Below, in pieces: positions 36,234-47,760 of a stretch of 64,000 nt of DNA. The translations under genes were made by a program, and so were the position numbers. Below the pieces are notes generated by a model. The model saw nothing but the letters and a program-made list of their open reading frames with translations, had not been told where the DNA came from and did no database searches. Source of the DNA: Psococerastis gibbosa. Its lineage: Eukaryota > Arthropoda > Insecta > Psocodea > Psocidae. Positions within the stretch are counted from its first letter, which is position 1; the number at the start of each line of letters is the position of its first letter. Location: contig OZ020492.1 of NCBI GenBank assembly GCA_963971405.1, forward strand, positions 6,882,001-6,946,000, in the 5' to 3' direction.

Positions 36234-36235
36234 GA

Positions 36236-36275
36236 AAGCCGGGCCCCCCAAAAATAATCTGGCTACGCCACTGTC
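36236..36275. mobile_element. End fragment of a G/C-tract element
   Basis: GCCGGGCCCCCCAAAAATAA then TCTGGCTACGCCACTG looks like the right terminus of a TGGCGTAGCCAG-type element; no matching left end recognised. Confidence 0.45.
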
Positions 36276-36715
36276 TGTAGCAGTAATTTGGGCCAGCGGG
36301 GTATCGTAGCATAGCATTGAATGGAAGCTAACTACTTATCGCATAATGAGCACAAGCAGTTCAAGTGCACTTGTTTCAGTGATGGCACTTGTCACCTTCC
36401 TGACCTATCCCTTCCTCATTTAGCCCTACATGTTTAGCGCTGGTGATTCTGGTTACAATTCTCTAAGTTCTATGTTCTGTACTTATGTGTTGCTCACTGC
36501 TTGTGATCCTGAGTCGAGTACCTCCAACTTCCTTTCTAGTATCCTAACCCTCCATCCCACCTAAGCACAACCCTTATAACATGAACCAACCTTAGAAGAA
36601 GAAGAAGAGAAGATGCAAATGTGACTAGAGAGAGGAAAATCTAGTTTATATAGGCTGGTTACCTATTCCTAACATGCTGACTAAATCTATGTGACGGGGG
36701 TGATTGTACACATAT

Positions 36716-36772
36716 TATCCGCTAGGTTGGCTTAGTAATAGAACAACAAAAAGTCAAGATTTATTTATTTAT
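36716..36772 (+). mobile_element. SINE-1 3' fragment
   Basis: CCGCTAGGTTGGCTTAGTAA then TAGAACAACAAAAAGTCAAG and TTTATTTATTTA match the SINE-1 3' end; head and stem-loop are absent. Confidence 0.75.
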
Positions 36773-37239
36773 GTCGTTCACAATGTTCTCCCAATTGTTT
36801 AATGCTTTTTTAATCTCTACGTTTTCCAAGAAATTTGAGAATTGAATTGAAAGTGTGGGTTTCTTGGTTAAGGTGTTTTGCGAATGCAATACGATGTTAG
36901 GGACTTAGGTCTTGACCGAAATAATAATAATAATAATAGTGTAATTCCCAAAATGAATTCAGTTACATAAATTTAGATAATACATTTTTCTTCTTTGGGT
37001 CCCTTGCCATTGTGCAGCCATTTTGCACGGTGCCGGTAACAATATAAGAACTAAAAATTTAAAGTAGTAATATGTAAAAGTACAGATCCATTTGGTATAC
37101 AGATGGTATGAGGTATGTTGAGAGGCATGTTATTAGAAGTTCCAAAGTGCTGGGTCTTTTTGTAGTATTGCATGTTTCACCTTATTTTGAAATATTTTGC
37201 GTGTAGGTGCGCCACGAAGTTCTAGAGAAAGAGAAATTA

Positions 37240-37305
37240 TGAGATATAGAAAAATTGGGCTTGGCGGGATTCGAATCTACGATCTACGCCTAAATTAGGT
37301 CTTGA
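37240..37305 (-). mobile_element. SINE-3 fragment
   Basis: Plus strand GGCGGGATTCGAATCTACG followed by ATCTACGCCTAA matches the B-box side of the copy at 329-455. The rest of the tRNA-like head is lost. Confidence 0.6.
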
Positions 37306-38080
37306 TTGGCCATTGGGAATGGTTTAAATATATTTGAAGATGGCCACCTGCGTATAAGGAGAGCTAGGGGTCTTCATGGACAGACAGACGGACTAAGTGA
37401 ATTATTATTGAGAGATAATAAATAAAGTCTCAAAGTTGGCCGAATTGGTCCAATACTTCTCTAAATGCCCAATCCCAGGTACCAGCATCGAGACCGTGGC
37501 CAGCCATTTATAGCCGACAGAGTTGGAGACCCGGAAAACTTGGCTGTCGCGCCGCCACGCATGTTAATTTCAATAAAAAGTTCAATTAATTCTGCAAATG
37601 AATAGAGCTATGAGAAAATAGGCACTTTAATTAGCAGTAAAATACAAATGGAAGAGGTATAAAGGCTGATATGCGATATTCTATGTATGGAATCTAATTT
37701 TTCTATATGGGGGGGGGGGGGTAGAGCAGACCCCTCAGCGAATATCTCAGATCAATCCAATCCACCTTTCCGAGCTTTCATCAAAACAAAAGGGTAACTC
37801 CCCCCTCCCCGTTCGTCTCTATGAAGGGTTATCTCAAAATATTGCAGCAAATTTAAATTCAAAATCAGGCCTTAAAATTCAGAACTTTCATATGCTTTTC
37901 GCTTTGCTTCGCTTCCACTTTAGGGTATCGCGAGGTCTTTTATCAAATGCCTATCTAATGAAGACTTTCTTCTTTGATATCACGCTATAGGTCGATATCA
38001 ATAAACTATTTACTACAGTACAACTCTCCACTATGAGATTTTTCTTTCATTGAATTATTATATTGCATAAAATACATTAA

Positions 38081-38477
38081 GAGGACATGCTACGTAGAAA
38101 ATGAGCACCCCAAAATTTGTTGTTTTTATTGACTTTTTATTTTTTTATTTAATTAACACAGCAAGTCATTAAAGATTTGGCTCATGGAAGTTGTAGAAGA
38201 CTACTTCATGCATCATAAAATATGAAATATTACACTTTTGGTACCTTAGTTCTTCCATAAATACCAGAACAGATAGGACAGGACTAAAATTTCGCGTATT
38301 CTGGGATTTTTGGAAGAACTACAAATCCGAAAAGTAAAAATACTCAGATTATATGATGCACGAAGTAGTCTTCTACAACTTACATGAGATACATTTTTAA
38401 TAACTTGCTGAGTTAATTAAATAATAAATGAAAAGTATTTAATTTTGGGGTGCCAATTTTCTACGTGACATATCCTT
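38081..38477. mobile_element. TTAA-type palindromic MITE, copy 2
   Basis: Perfect TTAA on both sides (38077-38080 and 38478-38481). Ends GAGGACATGCTACGTAGAAA on the left and the inverse AAGGATATGTCACGTAGAAA on the right; the arms contain AAGTTGTAGAAGACTACTTC. No open reading frame of note. Confidence 0.9.
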
Positions 38478-38819
38478 TTAAGGGGAACCATTGCTTCTTT
38501 TTAGTAAAACAACATGGATGAGAGCTAATTAATTAAATTCTCGTTTCACAGAGATTGTATTGGCAAAATCGCTCTTTGAACACCTCCTGAAATATATAGA
38601 CTTTGATAAGACACAATACATTTGTTTATATGAACTATTTTTAATCTACAAAATAAAATAATTTAAAATGATGAAGCAGACAAACGTATTCCAGAATTAC
38701 GCTCACTATTTTTTGGTGTAACGATAGTTCACAGGCCAAAATATTTTGTGTATTATCACTATAGTCTATATTGCAGCATTATATGGTACATAACATAACA
38801 TTATATGGTACATAACATA

Positions 38820-38890
38820 AAGTTGAGTGTAAGACAGTGCGCTTATAGCCCTAACTCAGCTAGGTTGGGTTAGTAATAGAAACAATATAA
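38820..38890 (+). mobile_element. SINE-1 3' fragment
   Basis: AGTTGAGTGTAAGACAGTGC followed by TTATAGCCCTAACTCAGC and GGTTAGTAATAGAA match the SINE-1 3' body; 5' head absent. Confidence 0.75.
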
Positions 38891-38914
38891 AAAAAAACAA
38901 TAACCTTCTTCTTC

Positions 38915-39045
38915 TTCTGGCTCTACAGCCCTTGGTAGGCTTTCGCATGCTCGACATCACTCCTCCCTTCATCTCGGTTTTGAACAGCGCTCCACCACTC
39001 CCAACTCGCGAAGGTCAGTTTCCAACTCATCCTTCGAGCATTTTT
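38915..39045. repeat. Probable retroposon fragment starting CTTCTTCTTCTGGC
   Basis: CTTCTTCTTCTGGCTCTACA, GCCCTTGGTAGGCTTTCGC, GAACAGCGCTCCACCACTCC. It resembles a type of block common in arthropod genomes, with a (GAA)n tail on the minus strand. Not confirmed by a second copy here. Confidence 0.35.
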
Positions 39046-39046
39046 G

Positions 39047-39130
39047 AGGAATATGGTATATAATACTGATTTTAAACTAATTTATGTTGAAGAGGCAACT
39101 TCCTCGTTATAACCAAAATTGGAGGATTTA
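39047..39130 (-). mobile_element. SINE-3 tail fragment
   Basis: Matches the tail of the copy at 329-455: TTGAAGAGGCAACTTCCTCG followed by TTATAACCAAAATTGGAGGA. No tRNA-like head follows. Confidence 0.6.
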
Positions 39131-39259
39131 AATATATTATATTATATTCGAAATTTAAGGAATCTCAATATTTTGTCTTCACAGGATAGTATTCCCAAAC
39201 TTTAAGAGCCTACGCAGGGAAAACGATGCACGAAGCCGACTCATGAGGGGTGTCATTTG

Positions 39260-39481
39260 CACTGGCGGTTTCAGGGGGGGGGGCAAGGGGCTAAGCCCCG
39301 CCCTCCTTGACAGTTCACAGGAGCATATTAGCATACTCCTTTTTGAAAAAATAAAGTGTAAAGTGTTTTGAAGTGAAACAAATTCCTAAATATTGTCAAA
39401 TCCCCAGTATTAAACTAGTGTCGGGTCTTATCTCTTGTCAATGCCCCCCCCCCTTTTGAAAATTCTAAAACCGATACTGGT
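39260..39481. mobile_element. MITE-like element with G/C-tract ends (CTGGCGGTTTCAG type)
   Basis: Left end CACTGGCGGTTTCAGGGGGG, right end inverse of CCAGTATCGGTTTTAG next to a run of about ten C. Interior AT-rich, non-coding. Confidence 0.6.
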
Positions 39482-41029
39482 CATTTGGAGCACAATTTTA
39501 TTCTGTTGGAATTCGAGTAAGCTGTACGATAGAATGTCGTAGTTGCCTGCATTATATTAAAGAAAAACAGTAAGTTCTATTTAGCTGAAAAGCATATTGA
39601 ATTTTAAATATGCAATCTAGTCCAGTGCACCCCGCCCCCCCCCCCCCCCGCTAGTAACCGCTGAGCCCATTTAAAAACATGAATTGACTCTTAGGACTGA
39701 TGCCTTGTATATCGATGAGGGATCAGGAATTGTTGAGTTAGTGGACTATCTGCTAACTCAACAATCTAAGTCTACTGTAGACAACTGAATTATGAAACAG
39801 ACGGTTGAGGTTTGAGACTCCACAAAAAAAAGGAACCCCTCATCGGTAGGGGATAAACGCGGCCATTGGGCATGTTGCTGACCACAACATCCTGAATAGA
39901 GCAATGCTCAAGAGAGAGGAAACTCAAGCAGCCCTCAGACGTTTTTTAAAAATATAAACTGCAGATAATTTCATTCCAAGCATGGTTATCGAAAGGGTCC
40001 CGTAAAATGGTCTGTACTTTGTTAATTGAGTTTATGAACTCAGGTGAATAGATTATTAATTGGAAAGGGCAACAGGACAGCGCGTTAATTTGCGGTGGTT
40101 GTTTTCCACCGATTGCTCACCACCAGTTAAATTTTGATTAACTACTTTATAAGAACATTAATCTAACCAAATTGAATGTAATCGATTGATTTAGCAAAGT
40201 TGGTTTATCGTGGCGCCTCCTTTGACTTGCTTTGGTTCTCCGTGAAGAACTTTGGTTAGATTTAAGTTCCGTCCCTTCAGCAATAATTATGACAATTATG
40301 ACTTGACAGCAGGTATTATCTACAGTAATTTGTTTTTGCAACCTGTTAAACAAATTTCCAATAATTCAAATGTGATGGAAGCACATCCCACTATAGTATA
40401 ATCTCTCATTTTTACACACACGAATTCACAGGAATTATTAAGGGCCAATGGAGCCTTCCATTTCAATTTTTTGCGCAAACGCAAATTTCTCATGAAAAAT
40501 CAATCGTGAAGCCGTAATTGAAGTGTCATGAACTAGAAAAAAATGTTTCTCTACGCTATGATGTACATTATGTAGCATTCTATAACACACACTTAGGATA
40601 TCAATGCAAAGGTATCGAAATGTTTTGGAACATGTTTTTCGACTGTGTGACTCTATGGCGGAAATTTTATGCGAAATATGAATTTTTGAAGAAAACAAAA
40701 TGCGGGGGCCCTTAAAGTGGGAATTTCAAAACATTTTGTGAGTAAATGGCAACCGATTATTTTTCACCAAAATTAATTTTTTGTTTTTTTTTCTTTCGCA
40801 GAAAAGATTTTAAAATGGTCAGAAGATTCATACAAAATACAAGCTTTCCAAAAAACGCGGGCTATTCACCCGACTGCATTACTACTATTGCATAAAATCC
40901 CTACAAAGCACTTTATTGTGTTTTTCTTAGAGAAATAATACTTAAGGTGAGAAAATAATAGTTTTCTTTTATATTCTACTATTTTTCATCATAAACTTTT
41001 TTCTCTTATTTTTTTTTCTCTTATTTAAA

Positions 41030-41192
41030 AGGATTATTCGCATACAAACAATTCAATGAATGTATCCGAATAACCTCTTCAGTCGCCTCTGTAGGTAATA
41101 CCTGTGTTGAGTTACGACAAGTCACCGATCGCATGATGTGCAGAGACTCGCACAATTACGGACAAGCTACCACTATGCCATTGAAGTGCTTA
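41030..41192 (-). mobile_element. SINE-2 copy
   Basis: Minus-oriented, with GGATTATTCGCATACAAACA, CCTCTTCAGTCGCCTCTGTA, GAGTTACGACAAGTCACC and GCCATTGAAGTGC. Faces the plus-oriented copy at 41583. Confidence 0.85.
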
Positions 41193-41582
41193 ATTCCAAC
41201 CTGCGGTAACCGAACTAGATATTAATAAAAATTGTCAACACTCAGTGACACACTCTAACCATAATAGAAGGTATCATGGTATAAAATGTCAACACACATT
41301 TTTTTTGTTATTAATAAAAGAAAAACCTCAAATGTACCTCAAAGGGTCAAGGAGGTTCCTTGGATTATTTTGGATGCTAAAATCAACCCTAAGCAATTAA
41401 TTTCGGTATTCACATAATTGCATAACTTGAAGTTTATAGGCGTATGAGCTTACTACACAGAGAATTCAGACAGAGGTACTACCGTTCTTGACCTTCTGGC
41501 TTCTACTTGTATTTTCACTCGCTAAATTAGGAAATTATTGCATCCCAGCTCCAAGAAATAGATTTCTGAACTTCAGGGTTAA

Positions 41583-41736
41583 CGGCCTCCGTTGGTATAG
41601 TGCCTGTTGGTACTTGTGCGAGTCTCTACACATCATGCGAACAGTGACTTGTCGTAACTCAACACAGGTATTACCTACAGAGGCGACTCAAGAGGTTATT
41701 CGGATACCAACAATTGTTTGTAATAGTTTTTTTAAA
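41583..41736 (+). mobile_element. SINE-2 copy
   Basis: CGGCCTCCGTTGGTATAGTG head, TACTTGTGCGAGTCTCTACA, ACAGAGGCGACTCAAGAGGT, and a shortened 3' stem-loop. Confidence 0.83.
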
Positions 41737-41983
41737 TAAATAATTATAAAATTTCCCTGATTTCAGGTAGGTTACGAAGTTGATGACAAACGAACACACA
41801 TCTTCAGTTATTTTAAAATTTTCTTACAGTAATAATGTTTAGCCTAATTATAACACAAGTTTTAGGATTCAGCTAGAACAGTATCAGTAAAAATAAAATA
41901 AAAAAATCACGGTTCTTATATATTATTATTTTTGATGGGTTGTTTACTGACGTAATAATTACTGACTTACTAATTGAACCTTC

Positions 41984-42200
41984 AAGACATGTAGAGTAGT
42001 GGTACGGACTCTGACTTTCACCCGAAAGGTTGTTGGTTCGAATCCTACACTTGCTACATTTTCTGGCCATGCTTCGGAGGGATTGTAAAGCAGGGGGTCC
42101 CGGGCCTTCCTAGTTGAGTGTAAGAGAGGGCTTTATAGCCCTAACTCCACTAGGTTGGCTTAGTAATAGAACAAAAAGTCCTTATTTATTTATTTATTTA
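41984..42200 (+). mobile_element. SINE-1 copy, full length and near consensus
   Basis: Head with GGTACGGACTCTGACTTTCA, CCCGAAAGG, B box GGTTCGAATCC, body, GGGCTTTATAGCCC and TTTA tail. It is followed immediately by an R4-family repeat (42203-42395). Confidence 0.9.
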
Positions 42201-42202
42201 AC

Positions 42203-42395
42203 CTTGCCCTGCCGACGACCACATAAATTTTCGGCCATACGCTAGTGTATTGTTTCTAAATTAGCTTCCAGCCATTGGTAAACTGGTTCACTCCTCGATG
42301 TCAACCCCCACCGACTACAAGGGCTAATGGACAAGCTCAGATATGCATACCATTGACATTGTAACAGGTGTTAGCTCAACTTAACCAAGTATAGG
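42203..42395 (+). repeat. R4 repeat, full, diverged
   Basis: CTGCCGACGACCACATAAAT, CAGCCATTGGTAAACTGGTT, CTCGATGTCAACCCCCACCG, AGCTCAACTTAACCAAGTAT. Starts directly at the end of a SINE-1 copy. Confidence 0.7.
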
Positions 42396-43328
42396 AAGAA
42401 GTCGGCCTTATAGTGATAGTTATAGTGGAAATTGTTATTTTTTTGTTATACAGTACTATCATAGTGTAATGACAAAAATTGATTGAAAGTGCATTGACGT
42501 TCTTGACAGAGATACTTCATAAAGCACATGGCATAGAAGAAAAAGAACAGAAGACTTATTCAACCAGTTTTTTTTTCAAGTGTACTGAGGCAAACACGCA
42601 GACTTCTCATCAGCAAAAAGCATTAAAAGCTATCACTGTTATTTAAAAACACATTGACGACAACAAAAGAATTGAAATGGCTTAAAAGTCTTGAAGAAAA
42701 AAAATCGAGAAAATATCTTACGGGATCGATCAACGCTAATCCATCTATCAGAGCATCATTAAAGTGTTTAAATGAAATACTCCGCGTATGCTTATCTTGT
42801 GAGTGGGCGTCAGCAATTGGCAGTTAAGACAAAAACAAAGGTTTACCCCTTTTTCATTGAGATATATATTCTAATCACTGTCGGGGAGAGGCAATGGTGA
42901 ATACCCAAATAACAGTAAGTGAAACATGGCGTTCACATGATTTGTGAAACTTTTGAATCAATATTGATTATTGGGGGTGCACTGTTATACAAGGGGCTAC
43001 TTGAGCGTTTCGAAGAAAAGGGGCTCTTACTTTATGTCATTGCTCAGCTTCTGTGTCAGTATTTCTTCAAATTTCAGTTCAAGCAAATGCATTATTTACA
43101 AACAATATAATCCGGTTATAGCTGAACTCCTGTTATACGGACAATAACATAGTCGTTTCATCGAAACTTCAATACTGCCACATTTAGGGTGCTAAAAAAC
43201 TCTTCTTCGGTAAATTTACCATCTTGAAATTTTATGCCATTTACAGAAGGAAATTGTTTTGGAATTTTGTGAGATCCACTGTTATTAACACTTCAAGACA
43301 TAATTTGATGCGGAGGTTAGGAGCTGAC

Positions 43329-43707
43329 AATGAAGATACTCCGAAAGATGTCTGGACCAGTGTAAAATCAGGTATAAGGAGGGACAGAGAGAGTGGCGTA
43401 TCCGTAGAAATGATGAGCTCTACGCGATATACCGAGAACCTCCGATAGTAGCAGAAATCAAGAGAGCCCACATCAGGTGCTGGGGGACGTGAAACGAACG
43501 TCAGACTATAGGGCAACACGAGCAGCCTTACACAATGGTGAACACGTGTGAGACGGCCACGGATGTGATGGCTGGACGACGTCGAGGTGGATTTCTTGCG
43601 ACCCTCAGCGTCAATGACTGACGAAGGAGAGCGTAGCTGGCGCCATGTGGCAGAGCAGGCCAAGGCCCTACACGGGCCGTAGTGCCAAGGAGTAAGTAAG
43701 TAAGTTA
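43329..43707 (+). pseudogene. LINE C-terminal remnant with (TAAG)n 3' tail
   Basis: Reads, across frameshifts, KILRKMSGPV (43332-43361), then EWRIRRNDELYAIYREPPIV and AEIKRAHIR, a frameshift, DYRATRAALHNGEHV, then WLDDVEVDFLRPSASMTDEG ... AEQAKALHGP and a stop at 43680-43682. This order (RKI.GP, WRIR.N.EL, I.VAEIKR, WLDDV, W...A.) is the typical end of non-LTR reverse transcriptase proteins. The tail AGTAAGTAAGTAAGT is a microsatellite 3' end, common in LINEs lacking poly(A). Confidence 0.75.
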
Positions 43708-44820
43708 GGAACTACGTCCCATTTTTCAGTTGCATTTGAAATGTCATGCCTCCAACTGGGAGGGTTGCTAGGTTGTCTAGCACCTGCGGGTGCGCTTCCA
43801 AACTAGTATAGGTCACGACCCGCTAGAAGCCTCAAATGGGTCGCGAGAAAACTTGTGGGTCGCAAAAACATGGGCATTCTATCCCCACATAGAGTCAAAT
43901 AGTTGACGAAATGTCTCACCAATAAATTTAAATTGCACTAGCCCCAAAGCGTCTCCATGTTACAAATTCAGTTTGCTTATTTATTTTGTCTCGTCAATAA
44001 TTTAACAGAATAAGTCTTACTCAGAAATAGGGTCAGCTGGGGTTAGGGATTTTCCCCGAAAGTCAACGAAAGCCAGGGGAAACGTCCGGGAACAATCAAG
44101 TGAGCTCGTGGGGACAAGAAGAGAAGAGAAAATTTTCGAAGCAAAGTAGCAGGTTTTTACGAATTTTGTTTTAAACTAATACTGTATATTTTTTTTATTT
44201 CTGCCATTGGCTGTAAGTGGTTTATTGGGTAAATACGGCCCCGCACTATAGGCATGAGCTTTGGCATTGTCTTGGCGCTGTACAAAGAAAGAAGGACATT
44301 CTATCCGTGGAAACCTGTCCAAGCGGGCAGAAACAGAGTCTGCCGTTATGCAACATCAGCCAACCATACCGGCCAGTCGATGGTCTTGAATATCTTCCAG
44401 CAGGATGCAGTTCAATAGGGCAGAACGTGAGTGAAAATTAAGGGACGGAAGCCAGTAATAGACCTATTATATTATATTGATTGACAAAGTGGACTCAATG
44501 AACCATAAATAAATCCTAGTCGCTGCTGCCTACAGCTCGCGCTCCGAGGGACCTTCAATGCAAAGGAAACACCTAATTTACTCGTCAATTTCGGCCTCAA
44601 TTTTTAGTTGTTCATCGTTTAATTGATCGTTTAGGCGGCTGTCAAATGGAAAGACGAAGACTGACACATCTTCATTATACAGTACATTTATGTGAAGCCT
44701 ACTGTTTCCGATAAAAAAAAAAACTGTAGCAACAATATTCGTAATAAGTCCAGCGGGCAACCCCGAGAACTGGTAAAGGATTCCCGCTTTTCAACCCCAG
44801 TGCAATCGATCAGTCTATCA

Positions 44821-44942
44821 ACATTGATGGCATAGTTGGTAGCGTGTTCATACTTGTGCGAGTCTATATACACCATGCTTTCGCAGATCTGTCGTAACTC
44901 ACCCAAGGTATCATTTACAAGGGCCACTGAAGAGGCGTTGGA
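44821..44942 (+). mobile_element. SINE-2 copy, diverged
   Basis: TTGATGGCATAGTTGGTAGC, TACTTGTGCGAGTCTATATA, GATCTGTCGTAACTCACCCA, GGGCCACTGAAGAGGCG; 3' stem-loop lost. Confidence 0.72.
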
Positions 44943-45030
44943 AATAAAAAAAATATATATAATATGTAAATACATATAACACATTTTATAATATGCATTT
45001 AATTATTTATTATTTATTAAAAAAGGTTAA

Positions 45031-45259
45031 ATAAAATAAATAAATAAATAAATAAGGACTTTTTTGTCCTATTACTAAGCGAACATAGCGGAGTTACGGC
45101 TATAAGGCCCTCTCTTACACTCAACTAGGAATGCCCCGAACCGCCTGCTTTACATGCCCTCCGAAGCATGGCCAGACAATGTAGGAAGTGTAGGACTCGA
45201 ACCAACAACCTTTCGGGTGAAAGTCAGAGTCCGTACTACTACTACTCTACATGTCCTGA
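45031..45259 (-). mobile_element. SINE-1 copy, full length
   Basis: Minus-oriented copy with a long AAATA tail, diverged stem-loop (GGCTATAAGGCCC) and complete head. A minus-oriented SINE-2 copy follows at once at 45262. Confidence 0.88.
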
Positions 45260-45261
45260 CT

Positions 45262-45425
45262 TAGGTTAATTGCATACAAACAATTAAATGAATACATCAG
45301 ATTGACCTCTTCAGCCGCCTCTGTAGGTTAGTATTCGTGTTGAGTTACGACACTTCTCCGATACCATGGCGTGTAGAGACTCGCACAAGTACAAGCCCGC
45401 TACCACCTTGCTATCGAAGTCGATT
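45262..45425 (-). mobile_element. SINE-2 copy
   Basis: Minus-oriented: TTAGGTTAATTGCATACAAA, CTTCAGCCGCCTCTGTAGGT, GTGTAGAGACTCGCACAAGT, TGCTATCGAAGTCG. Lies tail-to-head next to a SINE-1 copy. Confidence 0.85.
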
Positions 45426-45479
45426 AATTGTACATTGCATTGTCAATAGTAAGGAGTCAGCAGTCTAGAAAACACCAGG

Positions 45480-45550
45480 CAGCAATGTTTACCATTGGCA
45501 CAACGTAAGAGGCGTGGGCGTGAGTTAACCAAGATCGGGTGCGAGTCCAA
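45480..45550 (+). repeat. R4 repeat, 3' part
   Basis: GCAATGTTTACCATTGGCAC, GTGGGCGTGAGTTAACCAAG, ATCGGGTGCGAGTCC. Confidence 0.55.
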
Positions 45551-46306
45551 TCTTTACCTAGGGTGGTGGGATCCACCCTTAAGTGACAAGAGCTGAAGCA
45601 TTAACGAGAGTTTAGACAGGGGTACATGGAGCTGAACTAACGCTGCTCTGTCTCCTAAACGTAGCTACACTATCTAATTAGAAACTTTTGATTAACGAGG
45701 TATCGATGGATGACACCTCCGTGGCATTATCACGATCACCGCCTTTATAATACAGCTAAGAAAGGGGGCAAACCCGAGCGCAAAAAGGCTCTAAGGTACT
45801 TTTGATTTTCGATATTTTGATAAATATGTTTACATCAAATTCCATTCGATATTTCGCATAGCGTGGCGTTTTGCATTATTGGTTTTGAGTTTGGAGAATT
45901 TCGGAGACAGCTCGTTTGGGTTTATCGATGGAAAATGTTCAACAAAAGTTTAATCCTGGGTTCTTGTATTGAAAAAAGTTTACATAGGTACTGTAATTAA
46001 AAACGTTTTGGGGAATGCACTATGCAGTATATGGCTTATCTATTGGAAAAGCATTAAGGAAGAGAAAACCTTATGAGAGAAAAAAATTAAATTCCGCAGG
46101 AGAGGTCGATAGCAGAGTAATCATTGGGGATTTGGTAGAAAGAAAATCTATTCATACACATTATGTGGCCGCCACAAACATGGGATGGGCCATGGTTTCA
46201 GAAGTTTGTTTGTATCAAGAAACGGATGACACTGTTGTCGGGTTGATGACTGGATACCTGAAATCTGAAGTCAATCGGTTTTAATGACAGCCACATCCTA
46301 AATTAC

Positions 46307-46480
46307 CGGCTTCGGTGGCCAGGTGGTAGCGTACTTGTACTTGTACAGATCTCTATGCACCTTGCGATTGGATACGTGTCGTAACTGGATACAAGTACAT
46401 ATTATGTTACTGGGTGACTTAAGAGGGCAATCGGACTCATTCATTAAATTGTTTATACGGTGCAATTAACTTTAAAAAAA
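46307..46480 (+). mobile_element. SINE-2 copy, diverged
   Basis: GGCTTCGGTGGCCAGGTGGT, GTACTTGTACTTGTACAGAT, TTGCGATTGGATACGTGTCG, GACTTAAGAGGGCAATCGGA, ATTAAATTGTTTATACGG, then an A-rich tail. Confidence 0.78.
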
Positions 46481-46704
46481 ATAGGAACTCGCCTCAAACT
46501 CCTAGGTACGTATAAGAGAGGGCCTATTAGCCACAACTTCACTGCTAGGATAGCAGGTATTTTACATTTTTTTTCTTCCAAATAAGTAAAAAAATAAAAA
46601 AAATTAGAGGAATCCTTGTCTCTAACTAATTCTTGTGACATTTGACTTTATAAAAAAAATATATATATGTATATTTAATACAAAGGGTGGACACCTGAAT
46701 TTGA

Positions 46705-46815
46705 CTGAAGCAAGTAGAATCCGGACTGTTGAGCCGTGGTCGACCTGAAAGCTTATTTCCCGACCCACCAGCCCGGGATCTACACCTTCTTCGTCTGACT
46801 GCAGCCGTGAGAGCC
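46705..46815 (+). repeat. Diverged fragment related to the GTAGAATCCGG repeat family
   Basis: AAGTAGAATCCGGACTGTTG followed by AGCCGTGGTCGACCTGAAAG matches 29417-29455; the rest has diverged or been replaced by CTTCTTCGTCTGACTGCAGC. Confidence 0.5.
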
Positions 46816-47544
46816 TTTCTAATCACATTGTCAAGATTAATATAGTCAAACTACAATTACTCGGCGTTATAATAAAGCAAAATGGGCCAAACGCATATTT
46901 AAGGACCGGTCCGAGTTTACTCGAACATGCTTTCCAATTTATCAATTAGGAGATAGAGAAAATGAGTAATTTCTTGGTAAATAATTGTACTGTGGTTAAA
47001 TTTCGGATATCTCGGGGGGGGGGGGGGGTGTCCACCTGACGTCACTGAAGGTGAGGTAAACTCTAGAAAGGTCAGACCAACACATTACCACACAGTAATA
47101 GTGGCAGGGCACGCAATGCATTTGACCGTGAATTTTCATTTCATTTCAAAATCATTTTTTCAACAAAAAAATTTTTGCACAAAACCAAATGGTTTTTGGG
47201 AAAGCAACCTGTCCAGTTTCGTTACTCAATTTCACACCTAAAACATACATGAAGGTATAAATCATCGATAGAAAGGTTCCGCAGAAAAATTATTTTTTTG
47301 TCATTTTCCATGAAAATTGAGATATTTTTAATTTTTTTTACCCACAGAACAAAACTATTAAGGGGCAAGCGATCCACCGCATTTCGTTAAAATTCATAAC
47401 GACTAGAATATATGTGAATTTAAAAGAAGTCGTTGGAGCCTTTTCTAAGCAATAGTTTTTTAGACGTTTTTTTTTTAGTTTTTGAGAATAAAACACCTCA
47501 AAATTAAGTTACAAAAAAAAAAAAAAAAAACATTATCTCGAGGT

Positions 47545-47613
47545 ATAATTTTTGTGAACCTACATGCCGAATTTCATCAAGATCGACCGAGTAGTTTGCC
47601 CGGAAATCGACAC

Positions 47614-47644
<31 letters not shown>

Positions 47645-47760
47645 TTTCGTAAAAACCACTTTTTTGGATTCCTGGGACCTCAAAACGTGTAAATCCGTTG
47701 AAATCTCGGAATCCAACATTTCAACCATCACAAAGCTTTCCTTATACTGCGTATATATTG
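47545..47760 (+). repeat. GACAGACAG-type LINE-like 3' repeat, copy 2
   Basis: TTTTTGTGAACCTACATGCC, CGACCGAGTAGTTTGCCCGG, seven CAGA units, then GTTGAAATCTCGGAATCC and CCTTATACTGCGTATA. Homologous to 16485-16650. Confidence 0.55.

Noticed and set aside
46015-46284. 89-codon open frame on the plus strand
   Set aside because: Composition is protein-like, but there is no motif I know and no second exon. Kept out for lack of evidence.
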